Assembly: GCA_050633365.1 (NCBI GenBank)
Contig: JBOEGJ010000015.1
Location: 1-64,000, forward strand
DNA length: 64,000 nucleotides
Reading direction: 5' to 3'
Origin: Pseudomaricurvus sp050633365
Lineage (GTDB): Bacteria; Pseudomonadota; Gammaproteobacteria; Pseudomonadales; Cellvibrionaceae
Position 1 is the stretch's first letter. Every line of letters begins with the position of its first letter. The translations under genes were made by a program, and so were the position numbers. Below the pieces are notes generated by a model. It was given only the letters and a program-made list of their open reading frames with translations. It was not told the DNA's origin and did no database searches. Shown here piece after piece: positions 1 through 8,855 of the stretch.

Positions 1-231
1 TTCGGGATCCAGCAGGCTATGGCCGGAAATGGACTTGTATTTTGTTCGACGACACTCACCAATAGGTTGTTAGAATCTAACCTTCTGCAACAGTTTGATA
101 CTCGACCGGTAAAATCAGATTTGTGTTATTACGTGCCCAATAGGGTCGGCTTTGAAACCAGCAGTGCAGCCAAGTTCTTGGATTGGATCGACGCTATTTT
201 AAACCGAACACCTGGGAGAACGAATGTCTAG
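1..231 (+). CDS. LysR-type transcriptional regulator, C-terminal fragment (gene starts before the window)
   Basis: The reading frame is open from the first base and ends at TAG 229-231. The visible 76 residues look like the end of a LysR substrate-binding domain: a GNGLVFC stretch corresponding to the usual 'G-x-G-hydrophobic' strand, then a hydrophilic loop, a CYYVPNR segment and a final FLDWI helix, which is how LysR effector domains typically close. The HTH part lies outside the window, so the target genes cannot be inferred. The family call rests on this C-terminal pattern alone. Confidence 0.6.
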   Translation, partial: FGIQQAMAGNGLVFCSTTLTNRLLESNLLQQFDTRPVKSDLCYYVPNRVGFETSSAAKFLDWIDAILNRTPGRTNV

Positions 232-492
232 AACAGAACGAATATCAATGTTGGAGGAAAAGGGTCTTTTCAGTGTTCCTTTGTGTTAGACGTTTCGATC
301 AAATCGGTACGGTGAAATCTTATTCGTCGCATCGATTTTTTATATACCCGGGTAACCTACGCTCTCTGCGAGCACTCTGTGTTGCAACTACTTTAATGTG
401 GCAATACTAAGCCCTCATAATCTAAGGTACAGATCAGCGCTTGCGTAAGCCTATTGCGGCTAACTATTTTAAAACTGACCGCACCATAGGTA

Positions 493-930
493 TCAGCGGT
501 TTGCACTTAAACTAACAGACACCGAGTCAGCAAACCTCAAGGCGTGAGGTTTATCAATTCGGATGGTCGCTCGCCTAACTTGATGGTCACTCATAATGAT
601 ATCGAGTAGATCGCGGCATAGTTTTTCCAATAGGCGAAAGCGGCCATTTTCTACATGATCGATGAGTGCCTTAGTAATAATTTTGTAGTTTAAGGCATGA
701 TTTTCGTCGTCCGACAATGAAGCCTGATCGGCGCGATGCCAAACGCTTGCGTTGATCACCACATCCTGTTGCTTGGCTATTTCTTCAGGGTTAAAGCCAA
801 TGTAGGTACGTAGACGCAAGTTGGCGATATTAATACAAGCTTCTTCTAGCTGATAGCCGTTAGTGGATGTCTGCATCAAGCTATCATCAATAGTGTTATT
901 TTTCTGCAGTCCAGAGGAATGAACAGACAT
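493..930 (-). CDS. folX: Dihydroneopterin triphosphate 2'-epimerase FolX
   Basis: This 145-residue protein of the dihydroneopterin aldolase/epimerase fold closely resembles E. coli FolX. Key segments are NLRLRTYIGFNPEE near residue 37, the ALNYK segment near residue 83, HVENGRF and LLEKL near 95-107, and a C-terminal KPHALRFADSVS. FolX epimerises dihydroneopterin triphosphate to the monapterin form. It has about 30 extra N-terminal residues compared with E. coli. A GAGG motif lies 6 nt before the ATG, supporting this start, although a shorter start cannot be excluded. It is the last gene of the folE-folM-folX set, 150 bp after folM on the same strand, so cotranscription is likely but not shown. 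Confidence 0.9.
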   Translation of the reverse strand: MSVHSSGLQKNNTIDDSLMQTSTNGYQLEEACINIANLRLRTYIGFNPEEIAKQQDVVINASVWHRADQASLSDDENHALNYKIITKALIDHVENGRFRLLEKLCRDLLDIIMSDHQVRRATIRIDKPHALRFADSVSVSLSANR

Positions 931-1080
931 AGAAACCTCAATACAGTGGGATTGTTAAAGGCAGAGCTTAAAGTGAAAGTTTAAAATTTGGTGATAAATC
1001 CAAATATCAGCAAAATACTACGGAAAAATTATCACACTGGGTGAGTTGGAAAGCGTCTAGAAACCTAGGGGGTTGCCAAT

Positions 1081-1791
1081 TCACTTTAAGTGACGACCTC
1101 CGTTGAGAGGTAAGATAGAGCCTGTCACATAGGGGCTTTCCAATAAATAGCGTACTGCGTGTAACATCTGTTGTTGCCCGGCTTCAATCCCTAACAGGGA
1201 TTTATCTAAGGCCTTTTTTCGATAAACATCGTCGTCATTTTCATTGAACATGATCAGCGATGGGGAAATCGAATTGACGCGAATTTCGGGAGCTAGCTTC
1301 TGGGCAAAACTGAGCGTCATATTGTCCAGTGCTGCTTTACTGGCCGCATAGGCTATATGTTTTTGACTGCCTTTTTGAGCCACGAAATCAGAAATGTGAA
1401 TAATGTTTTTTTGTGCTGCGTTAGATGCCCGTAGATGTTGCGCCAGCGCTAGGTTGATCTGGTACGGAACTTTAACATGTACCGACATCATGCGCTCGAT
1501 AACCTGCTGGGGCGTATAATCACACGTGTCGGGCAGCCAGTCGCTTGCATTGTGGATAATGGTTTGCAGTTTCGGGTGCCCGTTGATCAGTGTGTCGAGT
1601 AACTCCAGTACCTGTTCGGGTGCACTAAAATCGCACGCGTAAAGTACAGCTCCCTGCTCACGCAGTTGATCTACACTATCATAGTGGCTGCGGTAGGTGC
1701 CGATAACTGGGATCTCTCTGCGTAAAAAATCTTTCGCTAAGGCTAGCCCGATACGCTTGCCGACACCTGTGATGAATACTGGATCTGTCAA
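1081..1791 (-). CDS. folM: Dihydromonapterin reductase FolM (SDR family)
   Basis: This 236-residue short-chain dehydrogenase reads through its whole length like E. coli FolM. It has a GVGKRIGLALA cofactor loop near residue 9, a HNASDW motif near 80, the catalytic YAASKAALDNM stretch near 146, NSISPSLI, and GGRHLK at the C-terminus. FolM reduces dihydromonapterin to tetrahydromonapterin and also has dihydrofolate reductase activity. The start is TTG. Its first four bases (TTGA) overlap the folE stop, indicating translational coupling. No ATG lies close enough to keep the conserved N-terminal strand, so TTG is well supported. Confidence 0.92.
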   Translation of the reverse strand: MTDPVFITGVGKRIGLALAKDFLRREIPVIGTYRSHYDSVDQLREQGAVLYACDFSAPEQVLELLDTLINGHPKLQTIIHNASDWLPDTCDYTPQQVIERMMSVHVKVPYQINLALAQHLRASNAAQKNIIHISDFVAQKGSQKHIAYAASKAALDNMTLSFAQKLAPEIRVNSISPSLIMFNENDDDVYRKKALDKSLLGIEAGQQQMLHAVRYLLESPYVTGSILPLNGGRHLK

Positions 1792-2498
1792 TTAAAAAAC
1801 TCCGCCCGAGTATGAATGTTGGTTTTGAAAATGCCTCCAAGGGCGGTGGTGTCGGTTACCGAATTTTTGTCCATAACCCCACGAGATTTAACGCAGTAGT
1901 GGGTCGCACTGATGGAAACCGCTACATTTTCTGTTCCCAGAAGAGTTTGTAGAGCTACCAAAATCTGTTGAGTTAAACGCTCTTGGACTTGGGGCCTCTG
2001 CGCAAAAAATCTCACAATGCGATTGATTTTTGATAGGCCAATAATTTTTTTGTCGGGAATGTAGGCTACCCGTGAAGTGCCATCGATAGTCACGAAGTGA
2101 TGTTCACAGGTGCTGGTTAGACTGATGTCTCGCACCTTTACCATTTCATCGGTCTGCATCTTGTTGTCAATCAGGCTGATACGTGGAAAGTGGTGGTAAT
2201 CAAGGCCAGAGAAAATTTCATCAACATACATTTTTGCAATGCGATGCGGGGTTTCGCGCAGACTGTCATCGACTAAGTCCAAACCTAAAATCGTCATCAT
2301 TTCGGTCATCAAGGGCTTGATACGGTCGTATTTTTCACGTGCTGTTGTATCTGTTTCAATCAGCGGTGTTTCCAATCCCCTCGCCAACAATACCTCGTGT
2401 ACTTGATATGCCTCGTCACTGAGGCTGTCTCTATTGAAGAGTGTGATGATGTCTTTAAGACCGGGTTCTACCGATACAGCATCGCTGAGCATATTCAT
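1788..2498 (-). CDS. folE: GTP cyclohydrolase I FolE
   Basis: FolE converts GTP to 7,8-dihydroneopterin triphosphate, the first step of folate and pterin synthesis. The zinc and catalytic segments are visible: STCEHHF, KINRIVRFFAQRPQ, and HYCVKSRG near the C-terminus, very like the enteric enzyme. I place the start at ATG 2498 (236 residues), with GGA about 9 nt upstream. A GTG at 2576 would add a cysteine-rich, unconserved 26-residue extension without a suitable ribosome site. It leads the folE-folM-folX unit. Coupling to folM and folX suggests monapterin rather than general folate supply is its main job. Confidence 0.93.
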   Translation of the reverse strand: MNMLSDAVSVEPGLKDIITLFNRDSLSDEAYQVHEVLLARGLETPLIETDTTAREKYDRIKPLMTEMMTILGLDLVDDSLRETPHRIAKMYVDEIFSGLDYHHFPRISLIDNKMQTDEMVKVRDISLTSTCEHHFVTIDGTSRVAYIPDKKIIGLSKINRIVRFFAQRPQVQERLTQQILVALQTLLGTENVAVSISATHYCVKSRGVMDKNSVTDTTALGGIFKTNIHTRAEFFN

Positions 2499-2576
2499 CG
2501 CGTTATTTCCAATGACATTGACAGATTCTAATGTGAAACGCTGAAACCGCTCATGACAGAGGCAGGGGCAGCACAC

Positions 2577-2883
2577 CTACTGTTCACGGTAAGTATGGTT
2601 TGCTAGCCAGAGCCCAATCTAGGAGTAGAATCTCAGCGCATTGAGGGTTGATACGTATCTGTTTCCCTATTGGATTAATAAATTGGATATCAACAATAAA
2701 TAGCAAAAGTAATGGTCGGCCATATACCTATCGTGACATCCAATCTGCTTAGGTCTGCGTAGATACGATATCTGTTTGAAATTCACTATGTATCATACGG
2801 CTGTATTAGTGGCTGACTGAATAGACTCTGGGGTAGGTGACGCAGGTACTACAAGATCATAGATTAAACTGGATCATCGAGTT
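2577..2883. other. Divergent intergenic region, no gene seen
   Basis: This 307-bp AT-leaning region lies between folE (minus) and the DUF3429 gene (plus). It should contain both promoters. I find no convincing sigma-70 box pair, operator palindrome or small coding frame. Confidence 0.4.
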
Positions 2884-3372
2884 ATGACTGTATTCTCACA
2901 TACACTGCAGCGGTTGGGTTACAGCGGTTTGGCCCCTTTTTTTGTGGCGATTTTTGGTTCTTTAATGCTGGGGAATGACAATGGCGGTGTGCTAGGTATC
3001 TCTCTAAATTGGTCGCTAGTGTTTATTTCATACAGTGCGTTGATTGCCAGTTTTATGGCCGGTAGTTTGTGGGGGCGCGCGTTATCCGTAGCGAATCAGA
3101 GACAAGACAGCAGCCGTAATATTTCAGTCCTAGTCTGGAGTAACCTTCTAAGCATGCTCAGTTGGGCATCACTCGGTGTTTGGTATCAAGGCTACGCCTT
3201 GTTGGCACTGTTAGTATTGGCAGCAGTCTACTTTGGGATTTTTTTGATTGAGAGAGTCTTCTTGGAGTCCAAAGTTATCGATCCGCTGTCTGATAGCTAC
3301 CTTGGACTGCGGCGGCGTCTTACAGCCGCTGTGATTATTCTACATGTCGGTGCAATGGGGGTCTTTAATTGA
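2884..3372 (+). CDS. DUF3429 family inner-membrane protein
   Basis: A 162-residue, very hydrophobic protein with about five predicted membrane helices. It starts LQRLGYSGLAPFFVAIFG, and a second segment runs FISYSALIASFMAGSLWGRAL. The LGYSGLAPF opening followed by a 'YSALI-SF-GS-WG' stretch is the pattern of the DUF3429 (TMEM69-like) family, which has no established biochemical role. The ATG at 2884 has only a weak purine-rich stretch upstream. It stands alone on the plus strand between folE and an SDR gene. In marine Gammaproteobacteria this family often sits near pterin and photolyase genes, but no photolyase is present here. Confidence 0.7.
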   Translation: MTVFSHTLQRLGYSGLAPFFVAIFGSLMLGNDNGGVLGISLNWSLVFISYSALIASFMAGSLWGRALSVANQRQDSSRNISVLVWSNLLSMLSWASLGVWYQGYALLALLVLAAVYFGIFLIERVFLESKVIDPLSDSYLGLRRRLTAAVIILHVGAMGVFN

Positions 3373-3821
3373 TTTAACGAGGTGTTAGCAAGACAGCTAT
3401 CACTATATGTCCATTGACTATCTTCTATTGCAGCTGAAGCCTTTTGTCTGTCATTGATATATGTATATATAAACCGTCTGCTAAACCCTGACACACAGCA
3501 GCTATTGGGTTAATTGATATCTTTGATCCGAAACTGAAATCTCAGCATTTCAATGTGGATGCTGGACAAATCAATACTTACCTTGCGTGCAAAGCCAAGC
3601 TAAGGCTAAGCACCGCCACTTTTTTCTGGCTTAGATGTGACAAGTTCCGCATCGGCTGGGTAAGGGAGGTGCGGAGAGCTTACGTTGGCCTTTCATCACA
3701 ACTATAGATGACGGTTGCTATCTGTGTTTGATGGTCGTCGATACTCTATTTCAAAAGCTCTAACGTGGAAATTTCGTAGTAATAACGATCTGTGCAAAAA
3801 AACTAAGGATGAAACCTACTA
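3373..3821. other. Intergenic region with an open but start-less frame
   Basis: A 449-bp gap. One plus-strand frame is open from about 3496 to the TAG near 3705 and reads as a plausible but unrecognised protein segment (it includes GLIDIFDPKLKSQ). It has no credible start or ribosome site, so I treat it as non-coding or a gene remnant. An AAGGA lies about 12 nt before the SDR start at 3822. Confidence 0.3.
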
Positions 3822-4589
3822 ATGAAAAATAGCCAACCGGATAAGGCCGTCATCGTTATTGGCAGTGGTGGTATAGGGGCTGCAGTGCTCAGGCGCTTGA
3901 TCCGTGAGCAGGGCACAGAGGCCGATCAGCCTGATGCCAAGACTCCAGCCACTACTATTATTTCTATTAGTCGCAAAGATCGCGATAATGCCGCAGCGGG
4001 TCATATTCACTTTACCTGTGACGGCAGCGAAGCGGCTATCAGTGCTGTATCCCATGAATTAGCGTCTTTTTGTGTGACAGAGATTTATCTCTGCACTGGC
4101 TTCTTACATGATCAAACCCGAAAGCCCGAAAAGCGTGTTGAAGACATTGGTTATGACGCCATGGCTCACACACTGTCAATCAACACGGTACTCCCCGCCT
4201 TATGGCTAGCGCATTTGGTACCCTTGCTGGCAAAACAGCCTCCTATGCAGTCAGTAAAGTTTGTCGTTCTCAGCGCTCGTGTTGGCAGTATCGCTGATAA
4301 TAGTTTGGGTGGGTGGTACAGCTATCGCGCTAGCAAGGCGGCACTGAATATGATTTTAAAAACCGCTGCTATTGAACTGAAGCGTCGTGCTAGACAGGTC
4401 AAATTAGTCAGTTTTCATCCGGGCACCACGGATACAGCGCTGTCGAAACCCTTTCAGCGATCGGTACCCAAAGGTAAGCTGTTTCAGCCTGACTTTGTCG
4501 CTGAGCGCCTACTTTGGGTCAGTCGATCGGCAGAAGTTAATGGAGAGCTTAGTTACCTTGATTGGGATAACAAAGAAATTGCGTGGTAA
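3822..4589 (+). CDS. SDR family oxidoreductase, C-factor-like
   Basis: A 255-residue short-chain dehydrogenase. The N-terminal VIVIGSGGIGAAVLRRL is the dinucleotide-binding glycine loop. The catalytic Tyr and Lys sit in WYSYRASKAALNM near residue 166, followed by the FHPGTTDTALS segment that usually contacts the cofactor. The layout resembles the CsgA/C-factor and YciK-like SDR groups, so an NAD(P)-dependent carbonyl or alcohol reductase is likely, with unknown substrate. An acidic, low-conservation insert of about 15 residues follows the first helix. It is monocistronic, followed by the RAYT remnant. Confidence 0.8.
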   Translation: MKNSQPDKAVIVIGSGGIGAAVLRRLIREQGTEADQPDAKTPATTIISISRKDRDNAAAGHIHFTCDGSEAAISAVSHELASFCVTEIYLCTGFLHDQTRKPEKRVEDIGYDAMAHTLSINTVLPALWLAHLVPLLAKQPPMQSVKFVVLSARVGSIADNSLGGWYSYRASKAALNMILKTAAIELKRRARQVKLVSFHPGTTDTALSKPFQRSVPKGKLFQPDFVAERLLWVSRSAEVNGELSYLDWDNKEIAW

Positions 4590-4621
4590 AAATATAGGTC
4601 TTCAGGAGCTCTTCACAGAGC

Positions 4622-4922
4622 TTCAGGCAGATACGTCCAGAAGAAACTATAGACGCTTGCCTAGCTAGAGGTTGATCTTCTTGTTTAGAGGTTGAGCATT
4701 AGGGACGCGAGGGAATTCAAACGACGGAGTCACCCAATTTGATCTGTCGGTATTTACACGGCGAGAGATGCAGTGGTAGTAGGGCGTTTGTTCGAGGATG
4801 ACTAGCGGCCGTCTTGGTGTAGTTATGAGCGCTTGGTTTGATTGCTGAACGCTAGTCTTAGAGATCCTAAACTACCGAAACAGTTTGGAAGAAGAACTAA
4901 TCAGTAGTCGGGCTGTTTGCGA
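4622..4922 (-). mobile_element. Internally deleted RAYT element (non-autonomous remnant)
   Basis: This 300-bp non-coding block matches the two ends of the full transposase element at 9229-10395 in the same orientation. 4652-4744 aligns with 9229-9318; the shared stretch GAATTCAAACGAC is identical. 4751-4922 aligns with about 10219-10395; AGTGGTAGTAGGGCGTTTGT is identical. About 900 bp covering most of the transposase frame are missing at the 4745-4750 junction. Homology also covers the hairpin-type end repeat upstream (4624-4661, compare 9202-9237), though more diverged. The remaining transposase codons are broken, so it cannot act on its own. I read this directly from the sequence; the name RAYT comes from the full copy. 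Confidence 0.75.
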
Positions 4923-5085
4923 TTGATGCATCTTTGAAGCCTATTCTTTGTGATATGTTCTGATTCAGTCTTCGCTAACATTAATATGGCGGGGCACGAG
5001 GTCGAAATTTTATTGAATACTCAGCCCGACTCTATATCAGAATCTAGAAAGTTTTGTTCGGAGTGAGTCTTCCGTTGTAAAGAAC

Positions 5086-5110
5086 AAAAAAAGCCCCTGT
5101 AGTGAGGGGC
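5086..5110 (-). terminator. Rho-independent terminator of the TonB-dependent receptor gene
   Basis: Read on the minus strand, a GCCCCT/AGGGGC stem with a short loop is followed by seven T residues. It lies about 100 bp beyond the receptor stop codon. Confidence 0.75.
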
Positions 5111-5212
5111 AACAAGAGAGTCCAGAAGGAGAGGAACGTGGTGACTTTCCCTTCTGGTCCAGCACGATCACTGCTCAGGCCGGGCGTGTCCTGAGCTGTT
5201 TTGAGAAGATGT

Positions 5213-7480
5213 TTAGTAGTTGTAGGTTACTTCTACACCGTAAGTTCTTCCTTTACTTAGGGGTGAAAAAGTGCCGAAACTCAACTGAGTGTCGCCACCA
5301 TGTTTAACTTCGTCCATCAGGTTTTTTCCGTAAAGACCAATTACCCAGTGATTATCGTATGAATAGAAGTCGATGCCTGCGTCCAGGATTCGTTGCTTAT
5401 CGATAAAACCCAAGTTGTTATCGGTGTAGGCTGAGTCATCACGATAGGCGTAATTGATGCGGGAAGACATGGATCCCCAATCGCCAATCACCGTCTCGTG
5501 AGTCAGGCCAACACTGTAGGTCAGTTCTGCGGCACGAGGGATATCCAGCGCTTCATCTTGTCTATTGACTTGGCCGTCAGCGTTTAGATCGAAATCCACA
5601 CTGGTGTACTCTGCGTTAAGCCAGCCTACTGACGCGGTTAGCACGAGTTGATCAGTGAGTGCGTAAGTGCTGTCTAATTCAATACCATAAATCTCAGCAT
5701 CGGCAGTATTACGAATAATTTGTACTACCGCTGCTCCACCTGCTTCATTAATCTCACGCTGCATATCCTGAATGTCATTGTAGAAAATTGCACCAGTTAG
5801 TCTACCGCGATCACCCAGGCTCATTTTGAAGCCCAGCTCAAAGTTATCCACTTGCTCCTCGTCGAATGGTCCTGGGCCATTGTCTGGATCGGTAGCAGTG
5901 TTACGCAGATTGTAGCCACCAGATCGGAAACCGCGAGACCAGTGACCGTAGACGTTTGTTTCTTCATTGACGTGGTAGGTGAAGCCTAGCTTGGGAGAGA
6001 AGCTGGTCCACTCTTCTTTATCCTGAAAGTCATAGTCACAGCTACCATCGACAACATTACAGGTGTTGATTGAGGGGATGGCGGGAATTGTTACGTTTTG
6101 ATTCAGGGAAACAATATCTGCTTTCTTTTCCTCTTTGGTGTAACGTCCGCCAGCGGACAGGGTGAAATCATCAGTGATGTCGAGGTCTGCGGCAACGAAA
6201 AATCCCATGGACTCTACTTCGTAATCACCGCCACCATCTTGTTCTAGGTAAGTGCCGCCGCTGTTGATCAAACGCCGCTCATGATAGTTGATTTCATTGG
6301 TGAAGTAGTAGAGACCAGACGTTAGGGTCAGGTTGTCTTTGAACGTCCCTGTGTAGCGTAGCTCATTACTGTATTGTTCGGCGTTGTTCCAAGCCATTGA
6401 GTGAAAAATATGAATAGGTAAACCGTCAACATCTAATAGGGAGTCTGAGGTATAGTCACGCCAGCCAAAAATATTGGTGATGGAGCCATCGCCAAAAGCA
6501 ACGTCCCAGTCAATCTGCGCACTCAAAAAATTGGTTCGTGAGTTTAGCTCGCCAGTTTCATCAATTGAGAATTTGTGACTATCACGATCCCAGGTGGTTA
6601 GGGTTGGAGAGATAGCAATAGACGGGTTGATACCTGAGCCATTGGTGTGGTTTTGCGCCGCAGCCCCATCGTGCTCACCTTCACTGTATTCGTAACGAAC
6701 AACGACACTTACATCTTCACTTGCATCCCAAGCGACTACGGCGCGAGCCATGTCCGTGTCGGATTCACCGTGTTCTTCACCGGTAAACTCATTTTTAAAC
6801 CAGCCTTGGTCATTGTTGGTGTATAGAGAAATCTTGGCTGCCAGGTTCTCGGTCAAAGGGCCGCTTACATTAGCCATTAGGTATCTATTTGGAGCTTCAC
6901 CTCCGTCTTCCAGAGTAGCGCGAACGCTAGCTTCAAATTCCTGAGTTGGGATTTTGGTATTCAGGAGAACCGCACCGCCGGTAACATTACGACCAAATAG
7001 AATGCCCTGTGGACCTCGCAGTACTTCAACGCTTTCTAGGTCAAAGGTGTCAAAGATAATGCCATTATTAAGCCCCATGTAAACGCCGTCTACAAAGATC
7101 CCAACGGTTGGATCAATAGAGGGGATGGAGCTGTTGATACCTAATCCTCGGATAGAGAAGTTAGCCGTACCTTTAGTGGTGCCCACATCATCCAGAGCAA
7201 CGTTAGGCATACCTACAGACAGGCTTGTAAGGTCACGTACTTTCATGGCCTCAAGCTGGTCTGAACCGTAAGCGCTGACCGACAGTGGGACATCTTGAGC
7301 TGATTCTTCGCGCTTTCGCGCAGTCACTACTACTTCTTCAAGCAATGCAGATAATGTACTTTGCGAAACTTTCGCTTCTTCTGCCTGACCGGTGATTGCG
7401 CCGGTCGCCAATACTAGGCTCAGGGTTGTGATACTTGCATGACTGGTAAAAAGTGAATGAATTCGAGGTAGGCCTTTCAT
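5213..7480 (-). CDS. TonB-dependent outer-membrane receptor
   Basis: A 755-residue protein with an N-terminal signal peptide of about 33 residues ending near GQAEEA. A TonB-box-like EEVVVTARKRE follows near residue 48. The plug domain is recognisable (residues about 60-180) by FSIRGLG, VGIFVDGVYMG and VEVLRGPQGILFGRNVTGG. The rest is a 22-strand type barrel ending in an aromatic residue (VTYNY). It imports a scarce ligand across the outer membrane using TonB energy. The plug style is that of the large 'iron complex receptor' group of marine Proteobacteria, which also carries non-iron ligands, so the substrate is unknown. GGAGAG 7 nt before the ATG fixes the start. The AraC gene at 7819 is divergent and a natural regulator candidate. 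Confidence 0.93.
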   Translation of the reverse strand: MKGLPRIHSLFTSHASITTLSLVLATGAITGQAEEAKVSQSTLSALLEEVVVTARKREESAQDVPLSVSAYGSDQLEAMKVRDLTSLSVGMPNVALDDVGTTKGTANFSIRGLGINSSIPSIDPTVGIFVDGVYMGLNNGIIFDTFDLESVEVLRGPQGILFGRNVTGGAVLLNTKIPTQEFEASVRATLEDGGEAPNRYLMANVSGPLTENLAAKISLYTNNDQGWFKNEFTGEEHGESDTDMARAVVAWDASEDVSVVVRYEYSEGEHDGAAAQNHTNGSGINPSIAISPTLTTWDRDSHKFSIDETGELNSRTNFLSAQIDWDVAFGDGSITNIFGWRDYTSDSLLDVDGLPIHIFHSMAWNNAEQYSNELRYTGTFKDNLTLTSGLYYFTNEINYHERRLINSGGTYLEQDGGGDYEVESMGFFVAADLDITDDFTLSAGGRYTKEEKKADIVSLNQNVTIPAIPSINTCNVVDGSCDYDFQDKEEWTSFSPKLGFTYHVNEETNVYGHWSRGFRSGGYNLRNTATDPDNGPGPFDEEQVDNFELGFKMSLGDRGRLTGAIFYNDIQDMQREINEAGGAAVVQIIRNTADAEIYGIELDSTYALTDQLVLTASVGWLNAEYTSVDFDLNADGQVNRQDEALDIPRAAELTYSVGLTHETVIGDWGSMSSRINYAYRDDSAYTDNNLGFIDKQRILDAGIDFYSYDNHWVIGLYGKNLMDEVKHGGDTQLSFGTFSPLSKGRTYGVEVTYNY

Positions 7481-7818
7481 AAAACGCTCTCCGAGATATT
7501 TTTATAGTAATTTATGATAAAGAGCTTCTGTAGCAGCTCTTCTATTGCGTTGGCTATCATAGGCAGTCGCGATTGTTGTGCGTTATTCCGGGCTTGCCAA
7601 AAAATTGGCATTTATTGCCGTATTGAACTGGTGTCTGATTTATTGGTGAGGGGGGGCGAAGTTGTGGCAGGCGCACAAGTAGCTTAATTACGCAGCGGCT
7701 ATTGAGATTAACGGACTGCATAGCGATAATAGCCTACTAAAGATAAGAGGCTCGGCGGTTAAGAGCCGTTTGGGTTGTATACTCTTCGATATCGTGTTGG
7801 GAAAAAGAACCCTATATT
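7481..7818. other. Divergent promoter region between the TonB receptor and the AraC regulator
   Basis: This 338-bp non-coding region should hold both promoters and any AraC operator. A G-rich run occurs near 7648. A short GGCTC/GAGCC inverted repeat near 7750-7765 is the only structured element I see. Confidence 0.4.
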
Positions 7819-8850
7819 ATGATTCAGCACTCTGTAATAGGTAGTTGGTTAACCGCACTGGTTTCAGGGCTGGAAAGCCACGGTATAGACGGTGAAAGTT
7901 TCCTGGCAGGTTATGGCATAGATTATTCTGTAGATTCTAATCCTAGTACCCGCATACCTATGAATACGATAAACCAACTTTGGTGTCGAGCGCTAGAGCA
8001 AACAGGCGATGAGTGTTTTGGTTTAACTGTAGGGTCATTGGTAACGCCTCATACTTTAAATGCCCTAGGTATGGCTTTGTGGAGCGTGTGTACGCTGCGG
8101 GAGCATATGCAATGTCTGGTTCGGTATCGATCTATTCTAGCAGCCGATAAAGGGGTGATGAGTTTAGAGGAAGAGGATGGCTGCTTGGTGTCGACCTCTA
8201 ACCTTGAAGTGGATGAAAATGGTGTCTGTCGATATACCGATTGTGAATTGGATGCTATTTGTGCCGCTATGGTTACGCTTCGACGTTTACACTATAAAAA
8301 GGATTTCTGTCCTGTAAGGATGGAATTAACTCGATCAAGACCCAAGAAGCCGGAGGCATTCGAAAATTTTTTTGGCTGCCCAGTCATTTATGAGCAAGAA
8401 CGACTTCGGGTATTTGTATCGATAGAAGATGCCGACGCTCAAATCCCGGGCAGTAGTCGTAATCTTGCGCAGGCTACTGAACAGATTGCACAGGACTATT
8501 TAGTCCAAATCAATAGAAGTGAAGATATTGTCGCTGATGTGCGTCAAGCGCTGGTCTCTCTATTGCCTCAAGGTAAGGCGACATTGGATCATGTTGCCGA
8601 TTTTCTACATACGAGTAAACGAACCTTACATCGTAAACTGGAAAGCCGCGATACCAGCTTTCGTAACCAAGTTGAAGGTTTTCGAAAAGATCTGGCTGAT
8701 CGTTACATGCGACAGGATGATTTATCCCTAGGTGATATTAGTTTTCTATTAGGCTTCTCAAGCAGCAGCAATTTTACTCGAGCCTTTAAGCGCTGGAATG
8801 GTGTTGCGCCTCAAGAATATCGAAATTACTCTCAGGGGCAGCCTACCTAA
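7819..8850 (+). CDS. AraC family transcriptional regulator
   Basis: A 343-residue regulator. Residues about 1-210 match the 'arabinose-binding domain of AraC-type regulators' architecture (HALNALGMALWSVCTLREHMQCLVRY-like region, residues 76-100). Residues about 235-335 form the two-helix-turn-helix AraC DNA-binding domain: ADFLHTSKRTLHRKLE is the first HTH and ISFLLGFSSSSNFTRAFKRW the second, ending in GVAPQEYR. It is transcribed divergently from the TonB receptor, so local control of uptake is the likely role. The effector is unknown. No strong ribosome site is seen at the ATG. The end of the gene runs straight into the repeat array. Confidence 0.88.
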   Translation: MIQHSVIGSWLTALVSGLESHGIDGESFLAGYGIDYSVDSNPSTRIPMNTINQLWCRALEQTGDECFGLTVGSLVTPHTLNALGMALWSVCTLREHMQCLVRYRSILAADKGVMSLEEEDGCLVSTSNLEVDENGVCRYTDCELDAICAAMVTLRRLHYKKDFCPVRMELTRSRPKKPEAFENFFGCPVIYEQERLRVFVSIEDADAQIPGSSRNLAQATEQIAQDYLVQINRSEDIVADVRQALVSLLPQGKATLDHVADFLHTSKRTLHRKLESRDTSFRNQVEGFRKDLADRYMRQDDLSLGDISFLLGFSSSSNFTRAFKRWNGVAPQEYRNYSQGQPT

Positions 8851-8855
8851 ACCGC

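Larger units (their letters stand above)
4590..5212. other. Intergenic region holding the RAYT remnant and the receptor terminator
   Basis: No intact gene lies in this 623-bp gap. It contains the deleted RAYT copy (4622-4922), about 150 bp of unremarkable DNA, and the terminator hairpin of the TonB receptor gene near 5086-5110. Confidence 0.5.

Noticed and set aside
183..410. 75-codon plus-strand frame after the LysR fragment
   Set aside because: It overlaps the LysR end in another frame and lacks a ribosome site or family resemblance.
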